From SABI01 sp963676605 (GTDB lineage: Bacteria > Spirochaetota > Spirochaetia > Sphaerochaetales > Sphaerochaetaceae), in the NCBI GenBank assembly GCA_963676605.2, contig CAXXSP010000058.1, forward strand, positions 1 to 64,000: a DNA stretch of 64,000 nt. Reading direction: 5' to 3'. This document shows, one piece after another, positions 1-9,009 of the stretch. Each line of letters begins with the position of its first letter. Within the stretch, counting starts at the first letter, position 1. The notes beneath the pieces are model-generated. The model did not search any database. It was given only the letters and a program-made list of their open reading frames with translations, and was not told the DNA's origin. Both the position numbers and the translations under genes were made by a program.

Positions 1-1
1 C

Positions 2-704
2 TCACTCACCCTTTCGAAAGGGGTGCCAATCTTCTCTGATGTGAGCTTCTCGATCGAGAGGGGCTCCACGCTTCTTCTCGGCGGAAAGAACGGGTCAGGC
101 AAGTCCCTCCTCTTACGCACGCTGAAGGGGCTGTTCACTCCGAGTTCGGGAGAGATCATCATCGATGGGGAGAACGTGACGAAAAAGAAGCAGAAAAGGC
201 TGCTTCTTACCGGACTCGTCTTTCAGGATACAGACCTTCAGATTGTGGGGACAGAGTGTTCGGAAGGACCTCCTCTTCGGTCTCACCAATCTCGCTGTCC
301 CGGCTGCAGAGTGTGAGCAGAGAATTTCGGAAGTAGCAGAACTGCTCGAGATCACTCATCTCCTCGACAAGCGTCCATCGCTTCTATCCGGAGGGGAAAA
401 ACGGCGTGTCGCCCTTGCAGGGGTGATGGTGATGCAGCCCTCCCTCATTTTCCTTGATGAACCTTCGCCAATCTTGATTACCCGGGATCGTCCAGGTTCT
501 CTCCTCCATCATCGCCCTCAGGAGAAGGGAGCTACCCTGATCATAGCGACCCATGAGGTGGAAAAGGTCGCCGCCCACTGTGAGCAGACCCTTATCCTCG
601 ACCACGGCTGTTCTGTCCTCAGCGGCAGCACGGAAGAGGTACTCCCCTCTGCGGAGAGTACGGGATACGTGTTCCCCGTTCAGGGGGACAGCCTGTGGCC
701 GTAA
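2..704 (+). CDS. ecfA: ECF transporter ATPase (EcfA), 5' partial, frameshifted
   Basis: Cytoplasmic ATPase that powers vitamin or cofactor uptake together with EcfT and a substrate-binding S component. The frame is open to the window edge, so the true start lies outside. Walker A GGKNGSGKS is at 80-106, the Q-loop VFQDTD near 220, the signature LSGGEKRR at 384-407 and Walker B SLIFLDEP at 441-464. The frame changes at the GGGG run near 247 (reading GGG restores QIVGQSVRKD) and at least twice more between 465 and 530, so the D-loop is garbled. The start of ecfT follows 19 bp downstream. Family assignment is firm; the substrate is unknown. Confidence 0.8.
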
Positions 705-723
705 GCGAGCTCAGCTGGCTGAG

Positions 724-1426
724 ATGAATATATTTCACTACCGCCCTGAAGGGTCCTATCTGAATGCCCTCCATCCCTCACCAAGATCCTGCTGCTGATC
801 CTGCTCAGTACACTGAACGTGAGCGGTCCACCCTCTTCTGCGCCTTACCTTAACCTTCGCACTCCTGCTCGCACCTCACCGGAAGACTTCCGCTTCTTCG
901 TTACGCGAAGGAGTTCACCTACTTCTCCCTCATCATCGCGATGGTTGCGATCTCGCGATACCTGACAAGCATTCCCTTGAAAGCGCCCTGAGGACGCTGT
1001 TCATGTTCACCTCAATGATCCTGTTCAGCATACTTCTCATGGACAGCACCCCGGTAGACGATACCGGGTAAGGCGGTCTCGCTTCTGTTCACTCCCTTCG
1101 GAAAGAAGAGTGTACGAACGACAGGTGCGATCATTGAACTCACACTGGTGATGATCCCACTCTTCCTTGATACAGCGCAGACGGTCATGGCGGCAAGAAA
1201 AGCCCGGGGAGAACGATTCTGGCCTCATCCCCTGCGTTCTACAGCCTCCTTCACCGAATCGGTGCTGTATCAGGTGCTGAGGGACATCTCCCGGCTGGAA
1301 CATGCCCTGATGGCACGGCAGTATACCCCGGAGAGAACCTCTCCTCTCTCGCCTTTCAGATACTCCGAACTTCTCATCATTCTCTCTGTATCTTCTCTCT
1401 CTCTTCTCCTATACTTGAAGACATGA
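724..1426 (+). CDS. ecfT: ECF transporter transmembrane protein EcfT, frameshifted
   Basis: Integral membrane coupling protein of an energy-coupling-factor importer. The ATG at 724 opens with MNIFHYRPEGSYLNALHP, a typical EcfT N-terminus. The frame then breaks near 785. Hydrophobic coding sequence (ILLLILLSTL, SLIIAMVAISRYL) continues in other frames, and from 1148 the reading is clean to the stop. The cytoplasmic coupling motifs ARKARGER and ARQYTPER, which contact the ATPase, are present in the last third. Its stop overlaps the next ATG (ATGA, 1423-1426), indicating translational coupling. At least three indels are needed to restore a roughly 230-residue protein. Confidence 0.75.
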
Positions 1427-2092
1427 ACAAGCAGACGCTCCGCAAGGAGATCAGAAGAACATCACGCCTCATGGATTCCTCCTATAAAGCTCAGGCCTCA
1501 AGAGACATCTGCTCCGGCAATCCTCTCGACTGAAGAGTACAGAACTGCCGAGGCTATACTCCTGTACGTCCCGCTGAGTGATGAGGTGGAGATCACGGAG
1601 GTGATAGAAAGAGCTCTTCGTGATGGAAAGAGAGTCGCCCTGCCGGTCGTCCTGCCCCGCGGTATGATCTTCCGGCAGATCGACACCTCCTGGATCAGAC
1701 ATCTTGAGACAGGGAAGCTCGACCTATCCGAACCGACGGAGGTCTACCCTGAGTTCGTTCCCGCTTCCGTAGGGGGGGAGATCCTGGTCCTGACCCCGGG
1801 AAGGGCTTTCAGTGTGAAGGGGGATCGCATGGGAAGAGGAGCCGGCTACTACGATACCTTCTTCGCCTCTCTGTCGGGAAGGGCGATAAAGATGGCCGCG
1901 GCGTTTGATATTCAGATAGTGGATGAGGTTCCAACCGATGAGAGAGACCGTCCGGTCGATATCATCGTCACTGAGAAGAGGGCTGATCCGTTAGCTTCGC
2001 TCTCCCAGAGCCAGGAGAAATGTGTTTTCACGAAGTGTTTCATTGCGATCCCTCCCTGGGAATTTCCCATATGGAAGGGATCACAGCGGTAG
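1423..2092 (+). CDS. 5-formyltetrahydrofolate cyclo-ligase, frameshifted
   Basis: Converts 5-formyl-THF to 5,10-methenyl-THF using ATP. The N-terminus MNKQTLRKEIRR follows the coupled ATG. The frame breaks at the GG near 1513; with one G the reading becomes DICSAILSTEEYRTAEAI and continues in the frame open from 1530 onward. Family motifs GRGAGYYD and VDEVPTDERD are intact near 1830-1950. The natural end is probably near VTEKR (about 1983). The extra residues to 2092 look like read-through, perhaps after another indel. Coupling to ecfT suggests, but does not show, that the importer handles folate. Confidence 0.75.
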
Positions 2093-2494
2093 AGCTCGTC
2101 CAAGGCTGAGGAGCTCTTCGCGTACCTCGGGGGTTCTCACCGTCCTCAGCAGGGTGCTGAGGGTCTTCAGGTACTCGAACTGCTTTGTGGGTGAACTTGC
2201 AATGACGAAGAGGAAATGGACCGGTTTGTCGTCCTTCGCGGCATACTCGATGCCGCATTCGCTCAGGCCGAGCCCTACATAGACTGATTCGAGGTTCTCG
2301 ATCTTCCCGTGAGCGATACCGATACCGTGTCCGATACCGGTAGTTTCGATACGCTCACGTTCTATGACGGCGTGTTTGAAGGCGGGGATATCATCAAGGG
2401 AAGAGAAGACGGTGCATTTGTCGATAACTTCGAGGATCGCATCCTCTTTCTCAAGAGAATCGACGTGACAGATAAGCGTCTTTTGCCTTCTCAC
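2081..2494 (-). CDS. PTS system EIIA component, PtsN/fructose type
   Basis: A 137-residue cytoplasmic phosphotransfer protein. The motif TTGIGHGIGIAHGK carries the phosphorylatable His at about residue 62 and matches the EIIA-fructose/PtsN family. No EIIB or EIIC gene adjoins, so a regulatory (PtsN-like) or orphan role is as likely as sugar uptake. It is convergent with the cyclo-ligase, overlapping its annotated end by 12 bp, and lies just downstream of nfnB, possibly co-transcribed with it. Confidence 0.75.
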   Translation of the reverse strand: MRRQKTLICHVDSLEKEDAILEVIDKCTVFSSLDDIPAFKHAVIERERIETTGIGHGIGIAHGKIENLESVYVGLGLSECGIEYAAKDDKPVHFLFVIASSPTKQFEYLKTLSTLLRTVRTPEVREELLSLGRALPL

Positions 2495-2504
2495 TTAATA
2501 AACA

Positions 2505-4001
2505 TTATGCCTCCAGAGTTGCCAGGTACTCATTCATCGCCTTGGCCGCCTTGCGTCCCTGCCCCATGGCCAGAATGACGGTCGCAGCTCCGAGAACGAT
2601 ATCGCCTCCGGCATAGACCCCTTTCATACTGGTCTTACAGGTCTCCTCATCGACGATGATGTTTCCTCTCCTGTTCACCTCGAGTCCCTTGGTGGTTCTC
2701 TCGATGAGGGGATTGGAATCATTGCCGATGGCAACGATAACAGTATCGAATTCATGAACCGCTTCGCTTCCCTCGATCTCGACAGGACGTCTTCGTCCGG
2801 AAGCATCAGGTTCTCCAAGCTCACAGGTAACGAGCTCAACACCGTTGACCCGTCCGTTCTCATCACCGACGATCTTTTTCGGTGTATGAAGCATCAGGAA
2901 CCGGATCCCTTCTTCGCGTGCATGAGCAACCTCTTCACGCCGTGCCGGCATCTCCACCTCTGTTCTGCGGTAGACGATGGTCACTTCGTCTGCACCGAGG
3001 CGCCGTGCAGTACGGGCTGCGTCCATGGCGACGTTTCCGCCTCCGAAGACTGCGACCTTTTTCGAGCCGTACAGGGGAGTTCCCGCGACATTCCGTTCAT
3101 ACGCCTTCATCAGGTTCGACCGTGTGAGGTACTCATTGGCACTGAATACTCCTACAAGGTTCTCCCCTTCCAGGTGCATGAACTTCGGAAGTCCTGCTCC
3201 TGTACCGATGAACAGGGCATCGAAGCCCTCCTCCTCAAGAAGATCATCCACACGGGCTGTACGTCCGACGAGGAAGTTGTGCTCCACCTTGACTCCCATC
3301 TCCTCAAGAGATTCGAATTCTCTCTCAACAATTGATTTGGGAAGACGGAACTCGGGGATACCGTAGACGAGAACGCCTCCGGCCTTGTGCAGCGCCTCGA
3401 ACATGATAACTTCATGTCCCTCGCGCCGCAGGTCCGCGGCAGCGGTCATGCTTGCGGGGCCGCTACCGACAACCCCCACTTTCTTTCCTGTGGCAGGTGC
3501 CACAGCAGGATTCTTTCTCTTGTTGTTCGCAGCTTCCCAGTCAGCGACAAAGCGTTCGATTCTTCCGATATTGACCGCCTTGTCGATGCTCTTGAGGGAC
3601 TTGCCGACCGTACAGGTCAGCTGGCACTGATTCTCCTGAGGACATACACGTCCGCAGATAGCGGGGAGCATGCTCGCTTCCTTGATCGTCGCAACAGAGG
3701 CGGCGAAATCGCCCTCGGCAGCCTCACGGATGAACTTGGGGATGTCGATGCTTACCGGACAGCCGGCAACGCAGGGAGCGTTCTTGCACTGGAGGCATCT
3801 GAGCGATTCAACGATCACCTGATCCTCCGTGTAGCCGATCGCCACTTCGTTCATGTTGCATACCCGCTCCGAGGGGAGCTGGGAGGGCATATCCATCGGC
3901 GGAATAAGAAGCCGTTCCTTGACTTTGATCGTCTCAGGATTAAGGGTGCTCCGCACGTCCTTTGCAATGGTGTCGAGTTGTTGCAGTGTGGGATGACTCA
4001 T
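2505..4001 (-). CDS. nfnB: NfnB / GltD-like NADPH oxidoreductase subunit
   Basis: Flavin and [4Fe-4S] subunit of a soluble NADH-dependent ferredoxin:NADP oxidoreductase, also annotated gltA/sudA in anaerobes. Two N-terminal cysteine clusters (Cys69, 72, 77, 81 and Cys116, 120, 126, 130) bind Fe-S centres. A first dinucleotide fold GVVGSGPA starts near residue 176 (FAD), and a second, VFGGGNVAMDAARTARRLG, lies near 320 (NADPH). Full length at 498 residues. It overlaps nfnA by one base (TGATG), as expected for subunits made together. Without GltB nearby, a transhydrogenase is a better call than glutamate synthase. Confidence 0.85.
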   Translation of the reverse strand: MSHPTLQQLDTIAKDVRSTLNPETIKVKERLLIPPMDMPSQLPSERVCNMNEVAIGYTEDQVIVESLRCLQCKNAPCVAGCPVSIDIPKFIREAAEGDFAASVATIKEASMLPAICGRVCPQENQCQLTCTVGKSLKSIDKAVNIGRIERFVADWEAANNKRKNPAVAPATGKKVGVVGSGPASMTAAADLRREGHEVIMFEALHKAGGVLVYGIPEFRLPKSIVEREFESLEEMGVKVEHNFLVGRTARVDDLLEEEGFDALFIGTGAGLPKFMHLEGENLVGVFSANEYLTRSNLMKAYERNVAGTPLYGSKKVAVFGGGNVAMDAARTARRLGADEVTIVYRRTEVEMPARREEVAHAREEGIRFLMLHTPKKIVGDENGRVNGVELVTCELGEPDASGRRRPVEIEGSEAVHEFDTVIVAIGNDSNPLIERTTKGLEVNRRGNIIVDEETCKTSMKGVYAGGDIVLGAATVILAMGQGRKAAKAMNEYLATLEA

Positions 4002-4849
4002 CAGGCTTCACCCTCCTTGATTTCAAGTCCGACATGGCAGCGGTGATGGGCATCCGCCTCCTGCGGTTTAAAGGTACCGAGACGGAGAAGGAGATTTTCC
4101 CAGTCCACCTGGTGCGCATCGAATTCAGGTCCGTCAACACAGACGAACTTTGTCTCTCCCCCGACGTTCACGCGGCAGCCGCCGCACATGCCGGTACCGT
4201 CGATCATGATCGTATTGAGAGAGGCTACAGTGGGTACATCGAACTCTTTCGTGGTAAGGGTACAGAACTTCATCATGATCGGAGGCCCGATGGCAACGAC
4301 CATATCGACCTTCTCAGACTGCATGATCTCCTTGAGAGGTTCTGTGACAAGAGCCTTGCGGCCATAGGAACCATCGTCGGTCACGACGATCACATCGTCG
4401 GTGATCTTCCTCATCTCCTCTTCGAGGATGATGAGCTCTTTGGTTCTCGCACCGATGATGATCGTCACATCATTGCCTGCAGCCTTCATCGCCTGGGCGA
4501 TCGGGTGCATGGGAGCGACCCCGACACCTCCGCCTACACAGATGACACGGCCGAACTTTTCGATATGAGTAGGCTGTCCGAGGGGTCCTAGGACATTCTT
4601 GATAGTATCGCCAGGGTTGAGTGTGGCGAAGTGGTGAGTAGCCTCACCTACAGCCTGGAAGACGATCGTGATCGATCCTTTCTCGGGATCGGCGTCCGCT
4701 ATGGTAAGAGGGATTCTCTCCGCGTGATCGGGGCCCTGCTGAAGAATCACGAACTGACCCGCTTTCCGGTTCTTCGCGATCTTCGGTGCTTCGATTTCCA
4801 TTCGGAAAACTTCTTTCGACAGTCTCTTTTTATCAAGAATTGTGAACAT
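4001..4849 (-). CDS. nfnA: NfnA / SudB-like FAD-NAD-[2Fe-2S] subunit
   Basis: A PyrK/ferredoxin-reductase-type subunit of 282 residues that partners NfnB; the pair can transfer or bifurcate electrons between NADH, NADPH and ferredoxin. A flavin motif RIPLTIAD, an NAD-binding CVGGGVGVAPMHPIAQAM and a C-terminal cluster GMCGGCRV...FVCVDGP for [2Fe-2S] are visible. The start at 4849 (MFTILDKK) is chosen because GGAGG lies 6 bp upstream. A longer reading to 4939 adds 30 residues unlike the family. An inverted repeat at 4929-4948 lies in the upstream region. Confidence 0.85.
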   Translation of the reverse strand: MFTILDKKRLSKEVFRMEIEAPKIAKNRKAGQFVILQQGPDHAERIPLTIADADPEKGSITIVFQAVGEATHHFATLNPGDTIKNVLGPLGQPTHIEKFGRVICVGGGVGVAPMHPIAQAMKAAGNDVTIIIGARTKELIILEEEMRKITDDVIVVTDDGSYGRKALVTEPLKEIMQSEKVDMVVAIGPPIMMKFCTLTTKEFDVPTVASLNTIMIDGTGMCGGCRVNVGGETKFVCVDGPEFDAHQVDWENLLLRLGTFKPQEADAHHRCHVGLEIKEGEA

Positions 4850-4928
4850 CACAGCCTCCAATTCATGGTGTGAAGTGATCACAGAATCTGTAACAATACA
4901 TTCAGCTGTGACATACCATGTCCTAAAG

Positions 4929-4948
4929 TGGTACATCATAGAGTACCA
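4929..4948. promoter_or_regulatory. inverted repeat upstream of nfnA
   Basis: TGGTAC and GTACCA arms, 6 bp each, are separated by 8 bp in the A+T-rich gap between the divergent nfnA and cupin genes. A redox-responsive operator is possible, but the arms do not match the Rex consensus. Confidence 0.3.
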
Positions 4949-4979
4949 ACTTTCATTTATTTATACAATATTTATGTGT

Positions 4980-5008
4980 TTGTCCTTTTTAATTAGATTG
5001 TGTATACT
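4980..5008 (+). promoter_or_regulatory. promoter of cupin gene
   Basis: TTGTCC (4980-4985) and TATACT (5003-5008) are spaced by 17 bp. The match to the sigma-70 consensus is good, and transcription would begin about 30 bp before the cupin ATG at 5045. Confidence 0.6.
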
Positions 5009-5044
5009 GATTTTCACATTAACACGGAGAAAGAAGGTACAGAC

Positions 5045-5389
5045 ATGATACGTAGAAACAATGAAATGCAGCATGCCGAAGCAACTGGAATGAGAGGCGG
5101 CGACGGTACGATCGCGGCGGTTCATCACCTTGCAAAGGAAGAAGTTCCCCACGGAAGACTCTTCACCACATTCACCGTCCCCAGGGGAGCCTCGATCGGG
5201 TATCACGACCACACGGGAGAGACCGAGTATTACCTGATCACCTCAGGAAAAGGGATCGTGACCGAAGAGGACGGCGACAAGGAGGTCGCTGCGGGAGATC
5301 TCGTGATCACCGGAGGCGGTGCAGGTCACTCGATCCGCAATGAGGCGGATGAACCTCTCGTATTCGTCGCTGTCATCCTGTTCGACTGA
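5045..5389 (+). CDS. small cupin-domain protein
   Basis: A 114-residue single-domain cupin. The metal-binding motif 1 region GYHDHTGETEYYLITSGKG and motif 2 GDLVITGGGAGHSIRN supply His and Glu ligands. The start at 5045 follows AGAAGG, and the -10 box at 5003-5008 excludes an earlier start. Such small cupins often act as sugar- or metabolite-binding enzymes or sensors; no substrate can be read from the sequence. It stands alone between divergent nfnA and the convergent MATE gene. Confidence 0.7.
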   Translation: MIRRNNEMQHAEATGMRGGDGTIAAVHHLAKEEVPHGRLFTTFTVPRGASIGYHDHTGETEYYLITSGKGIVTEEDGDKEVAAGDLVITGGGAGHSIRNEADEPLVFVAVILFD

Positions 5390-5400
5390 AACAGAACACT

Positions 5401-5426
5401 CCAGGGTTCAGGCGACTGAACTCTGG
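5401..5426. terminator. stem-loop between convergent cupin and MATE genes
   Basis: An 11-bp stem (one G-T pair) with a GCGA tetraloop overlaps the last codons of the MATE gene. Neither side has a strong T-run, so intrinsic termination is only possible, not clear. Confidence 0.35.
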
Positions 5427-6781
5427 ACAGCCAGCGGATTGATCCTTGTACGGTAGATTCGACGGAAGAACAGGACTCCCATGGTAAGCGAGCTGATTTC
5501 CGAAAGGATGAACGCATACCAGGTGGCATGGATTCCCCAGAACGTGGAGAGGATGTAGGCCGCAGGCAGAAGTACCACCAGCTGCCTGATAACAGACATA
5601 ATCAGGGAGTAGGTTCCCTTCCCCAGTCCCTGGAAGGAAACGCTCAGCGTGATCGCTGTTGCAGCCAGAGGAAAGTGGAAGCTGATGATCTTCATCGCCG
5701 GAATGCCGATAGAGAGCAGTTCGGGCGATGCATCGAACAGCCCGAGGAGCATCTCCGCTCCGAAAAAGAACAGAACAGTCCCCCCGCTCATGATACCGAC
5801 CGCTATGAGGGCGGTCGTCCGTATCGTCTGGAGAATCCTCTCCTTCTGACGCGCTCCGTAGTTGAATGCGACGATACTTATCATCGCCGTGACCAGACCG
5901 AAGATCGGCATGAAGATAAAACTCTGAAGACGGAAATAGACCCCGAAGAAGGCGACTGCCGTCGAGGAGAAGGTGATCAGAATCGCGTTCATCCCGACAC
6001 TCATCACCGACCCGATCGACTGCATGATAATCGAGGAAAATCCTACATGATAGATCTCTCTGACTGTTTTCCAGGTAAACCTGAAATGGCGGAAGGCAAT
6101 CGTGAGCACCTTCGATCTTTTTCTCAGGAGGGAGAACCCGATGGTGAAGGCGATCACCTGAGCCGTTACCGTTGCGATAGCGGCTCCCTTCACCCCCATC
6201 GCGGGGATACCGAAATACCCGAAGATCAGGATCGGGTCCAGTGCGATATTGATCAGGGCTCCGAGGATCTGCGTGATCATCGGGGTGATGGTATCACCGC
6301 TGCCCTGCATGATCCTCTCGGTCATCAGCTGCCCGAAGACACTGAATGAAAACAGGGTGATGATAAGCACATAGGTATTCCCCATCGAAACGATCTCAGG
6401 ATCGCTGGTGAACATCGGGATAAACCAGAACGGCAGGGTGATACCGAACAGAGCTATGATCCCTCCGAGAGAGAATGCGAGGGTGATACCGTGCATCGCG
6501 ACATCGCTCGCGAGGTCGCTTCTCCCCTCCCCCAGTCTTCTTGAAAGAAGCGCGTTCATACCCACAGCCGTACCGACTGCGAATGCGATTATGATGATCT
6601 GTACCGGGAAGATGAGAGAAACGGCCGTAAGGGCCGCCTCTCCCGTTCGGGAGATGAAAATCGAGTCAACGACATTATACAAGGCCTGCACCATCATCGA
6701 GATCATGATGGGCACGCCCATAGAAAACAGGAGAGGGACTATCGGAGCCCTTCCCATTTTATTCTCTGCTGCTTTATCCAT
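5408..6781 (-). CDS. MATE family efflux transporter
   Basis: A 457-residue inner-membrane multidrug or toxin exporter with about twelve hydrophobic segments in two similar halves. The family-typical N-terminus carries IPLLFSMGVPIMISMMVQAL followed by YNVVDSIFI, and a matching second-half pattern MPIFGLVTAMISIVAFNYGA. It is similar in layout to the MATE gene at 57.7-59.1 kb. Coupling ion and substrate are unknown. No regulator adjoins. Confidence 0.85.
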   Translation of the reverse strand: MDKAAENKMGRAPIVPLLFSMGVPIMISMMVQALYNVVDSIFISRTGEAALTAVSLIFPVQIIIIAFAVGTAVGMNALLSRRLGEGRSDLASDVAMHGITLAFSLGGIIALFGITLPFWFIPMFTSDPEIVSMGNTYVLIITLFSFSVFGQLMTERIMQGSGDTITPMITQILGALINIALDPILIFGYFGIPAMGVKGAAIATVTAQVIAFTIGFSLLRKRSKVLTIAFRHFRFTWKTVREIYHVGFSSIIMQSIGSVMSVGMNAILITFSSTAVAFFGVYFRLQSFIFMPIFGLVTAMISIVAFNYGARQKERILQTIRTTALIAVGIMSGGTVLFFFGAEMLLGLFDASPELLSIGIPAMKIISFHFPLAATAITLSVSFQGLGKGTYSLIMSVIRQLVVLLPAAYILSTFWGIHATWYAFILSEISSLTMGVLFFRRIYRTRINPLAVQSSVA

Positions 6782-6820
6782 ATAGCGCTACTCTATCTAA
6801 AACCCGAGGTTAAGGCAAGC

Positions 6821-6862
6821 AGAAGAAAGGGAGACTCCCGCTGGAATTCAGAGGGAGTTCCC
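6821..6862 (-). terminator. intrinsic terminator of the encapsulin operon
   Basis: On the minus strand a 10-bp G+C-rich stem with one bulge (6829-6839 pairing with 6853-6862) is followed by the T-rich tract TTTCTTCT, just beyond the encapsulin stop. Confidence 0.65.
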
Positions 6863-6872
6863 AATCACATGA

Positions 6873-7664
6873 TTAAAGAGTGAACGGTACGATCAGTGTC
6901 GGATCTATCACCCGGAATATGAAGGATTCGGTGATGAAGAGCGTCACATCCTTGCTGGAGGAATTCTCATAGCCTACGGCGAAATCCTGCCCCACCGTGA
7001 GTTCGAGATTCTCGTTGTCATACGGAATCAGAAGCGCTCCGGTCAGTGAGAGGGAGGGTATCACCTTCGCTCCCGTGAGCCGTTCGATTCTCTCCATGAG
7101 CGGGAGTCCTCCGACTTCCTTCGAGAGTCTCAGATAAGCCTCCTCTCCGACGATGAGAGAAAACGGTCCATCCACACTCTGTTTCTGGAGAACCAGCATC
7201 GCCTTCGCTATTGCTTCCATGATGGCGCCGCCATCTTTCCCGAAGGGAACGGCCTTATTTGATGCCGCCTTCTGCAGTCCTACGATGCCGCCGGCAGAGT
7301 AACCCGAGTAGATTGCCTGCTCCTCGAAATCGGCGATCTTCGCAGCAGCTGCCTCAAGCGGGCCGAGATCTATATCGCGCGCACCGCGACCCAGATTATC
7401 GAGTTCCCACCTATTGAGAGTGAAGGATACCCTTGCCTCGGTCAGTGGTGATACCCGGTACACGCCGGTTCTCACATCTCCGTTCTCTCCGGCAAGGTCA
7501 AGCCTGCCTTCCGAAATACTCGTGAACTCCCAGCCTCTCGGCCCGTCCACATGAACCGCCTTCCGGGCGGAAAGACGGGACTTCAGCACCTCCGCCGTTC
7601 TGTTCTCTATCTCCTGCCACACGTCAGCTGACAGTGGGGCCAGTTCTTTCTTCAATATATCCAT
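6873..7664 (-). CDS. encapsulin shell protein, family 1
   Basis: A 263-residue HK97-fold protein that self-assembles into an icosahedral nanocompartment. The N-terminus MDILKKELAPLSADVWQEIE and the segment GPRGWEFTSISEGRL are characteristic of family 1 encapsulins. Length matches the usual 260-270 residues. It follows the cargo gene by 12 bp in one operon. The cargo carries a matching docking peptide, which makes an iron-storage compartment the natural reading. Phage capsid origin is old; this copy is a host gene and is not part of the nearby prophage. Confidence 0.92.
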   Translation of the reverse strand: MDILKKELAPLSADVWQEIENRTAEVLKSRLSARKAVHVDGPRGWEFTSISEGRLDLAGENGDVRTGVYRVSPLTEARVSFTLNRWELDNLGRGARDIDLGPLEAAAAKIADFEEQAIYSGYSAGGIVGLQKAASNKAVPFGKDGGAIMEAIAKAMLVLQKQSVDGPFSLIVGEEAYLRLSKEVGGLPLMERIERLTGAKVIPSLSLTGALLIPYDNENLELTVGQDFAVGYENSSSKDVTLFITESFIFRVIDPTLIVPFTL

Positions 7665-7676
7665 AGCGTCCTCCGC

Positions 7677-8018
7677 TTACTCCTTCATGGATCCAATCGA
7701 TAAAGAAGAGCCTTCCGAAGCATCCTCAGTACCAGCCTCTTCTGCATCGAGAAGAGATCCTTCAGTAAAAAGATAGGTTCTGAGCTCCTCATCCCATCCG
7801 GCCATGTTCCGTCTCAACCATTCCACGGTCATACAGGCATGCTCTATCTCCTCGTCCCTGTTATGAGCCATAACCTCTTTCAAGGACTGGTCACTACTTG
7901 TCGCCACCCGCTGGTTATACCAGTCGATAGCCTCGAGCTCTTCCCTCAGGCTGGTGATCGCCCTCGAGATATCTCTCGTGTTCTCATCAAGAACTTCATA
8001 CGGTTCAGTGTATGCCAT
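7677..8018 (-). CDS. encapsulated ferritin-like cargo (EncFtn)
   Basis: A 113-residue ferroxidase that works inside the encapsulin shell, oxidising Fe(II) for storage. Two helices carry Glu residues around 26-29 and the DEEIEH motif (Glu57, His60), which form the di-iron site at the dimer interface of this family. After a linker rich in Glu, Ala and Ser, the C-terminal SLSIGSMK is the encapsulation peptide that binds the shell interior. A Fur-like box lies directly upstream, so iron control is expected. SD AAGGAGG precedes the ATG. Confidence 0.92.
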   Translation of the reverse strand: MAYTEPYEVLDENTRDISRAITSLREELEAIDWYNQRVATSSDQSLKEVMAHNRDEEIEHACMTVEWLRRNMAGWDEELRTYLFTEGSLLDAEEAGTEDASEGSSLSIGSMKE

Positions 8019-8032
8019 AATGCCTCCTTATC

Positions 8033-8051
8033 AAGAATGATTCTCATTTTC
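8033..8051. promoter_or_regulatory. Fur-box-like operator
   Basis: The 19 bp match GATAATGATWATCATTATC at about 15 positions, with a perfect AGAAT-G-ATTCT core. The site overlaps the expected start of transcription of the encapsulin operon, where a Fur-family repressor would block initiation. Confidence 0.65.
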
Positions 8052-8060
8052 TATAGAACG

Positions 8061-8088
8061 AATATACGGAAACTGAAAGGAAAAGCAA
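8061..8088 (-). promoter_or_regulatory. promoter of EncFtn-encapsulin operon
   Basis: On the minus strand TTGCTT (8083-8088) and TATATT (8061-8066) are 16 bp apart, just upstream of the Fur-like box. A further perfect 8-bp inverted repeat with a 3-bp centre lies at 8090-8108. Confidence 0.5.
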
Positions 8089-8143
8089 AGTGAAAAAGAG
8101 TTTTTCACCCGGATGTATCTGTGATTATATCACGAAGAAGATC

Positions 8144-8189
8144 AGAAAAACAGAAAAGGACGCCTGGGAACAACGTTCCTCTGGCGTCC
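8144..8189 (-). terminator. intrinsic terminator of hsp20
   Basis: A perfect 7-bp GGACGCC/GGCGTCC stem, extended by an inner GGAAC/GTTCC stem, is followed on the minus strand by TTTTCTGTTTTT. Confidence 0.85.
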
Positions 8190-8234
8190 TCATCATAAGC
8201 TGATGTGTATCACATTGGTCGCAGGATATTCTCC

Positions 8235-8675
8235 TTATGATAATTTCACATCAATCTTCTTCGGCTGGGTTGCAGGTACCTTCGGGATGGTGAGCGTCAG
8301 CACACCATTCTTGAACTCACCTGCAATGTTCTCTTCATCCACTCCCTCAGGAAGGGTGAAAGATCTCTCGAAGGAATTACAGTAGCGCTCACGGATCAGG
8401 TAATTCGGTGAAACCTTCTCTTCCTTCACTTCTTTCTCTCCTTCAGAGAGTGAAGCGATCTTCAGAACATGCTTATCAACATGAACATCGACATCCTTCT
8501 CACTGAATCCGGGGAGTTCAGCATCAAGTACATAGGCCTTCTCATCTTCCCAGATATCTACTGAAGGACTCTTTGCCTGGGGTACTCCCCAGTTGTTCCA
8601 GAAACTGTCAAACAGTGAATCAAAGTTCCTTACGACGTTTCCTGTTGCTGGCGTTCTTCTTACTACGTATCTCAT
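8235..8675 (-). CDS. Hsp20 / alpha-crystallin small heat-shock protein
   Basis: A 146-residue ATP-independent holdase chaperone of the cytoplasm. The alpha-crystallin domain spans roughly residues 35-135 and ends in the family signature GVLTLTIPKVPA. Next comes a short C-terminal tail KKIDVKLS; the I-x-I/V-like IDV motif there packs subunits into oligomers. SD GGAGG precedes the ATG. It is a single-gene unit with its own terminator. No CIRCE element is visible upstream. Confidence 0.9.
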   Translation of the reverse strand: MRYVVRRTPATGNVVRNFDSLFDSFWNNWGVPQAKSPSVDIWEDEKAYVLDAELPGFSEKDVDVHVDKHVLKIASLSEGEKEVKEEKVSPNYLIRERYCNSFERSFTLPEGVDEENIAGEFKNGVLTLTIPKVPATQPKKIDVKLS

Positions 8676-9009
8676 AATACACCTCCGTATATCTTTTAAT
8701 ATTCTTTTTCATCGTCCCTACCGGACATAAGCATATAAGCAGAGAACGTGCCAACTAATAAATAAATCTTATAAACATCTTTTAACTTATTATATTTCAT
8801 AATGTTACACAAACTGTAAGCTTGACACGCAAGTGATCAACTTAACCTGCATCATTCAACGTATGTGTAATTATGACACACTCAATGCATTAAGACTATA
8901 AGATTGGTACCAATATACTCACTGCATCTCGATCGATATTTCCCACACTCGCCAAACATGTATCATTTTTACACACTTAGAACAAAATATAATATTTTAC
9001 ACCATCCCA
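8676..9009. other. A+T-rich intergenic region
   Basis: No gene is seen. The region must hold the hsp20 promoter (TTGGCA near 8750 on the minus strand is a weak candidate) and leads into the tRNA promoter. Many stops occur in all frames. Confidence 0.6.

Noticed and set aside
5528..6349. Plus-strand open frame of 273 codons
   Set aside because: Antisense to the MATE gene, rich in charged residues typical of reversed membrane-protein codons; no start signal.
8090..8108. Inverted repeat GTGAAAAA-GAG-TTTTTCAC as terminator
   Set aside because: It lies just upstream of the EncFtn promoter and far from any 3' end on that strand once the hsp20 terminator is accounted for; an operator is as likely.
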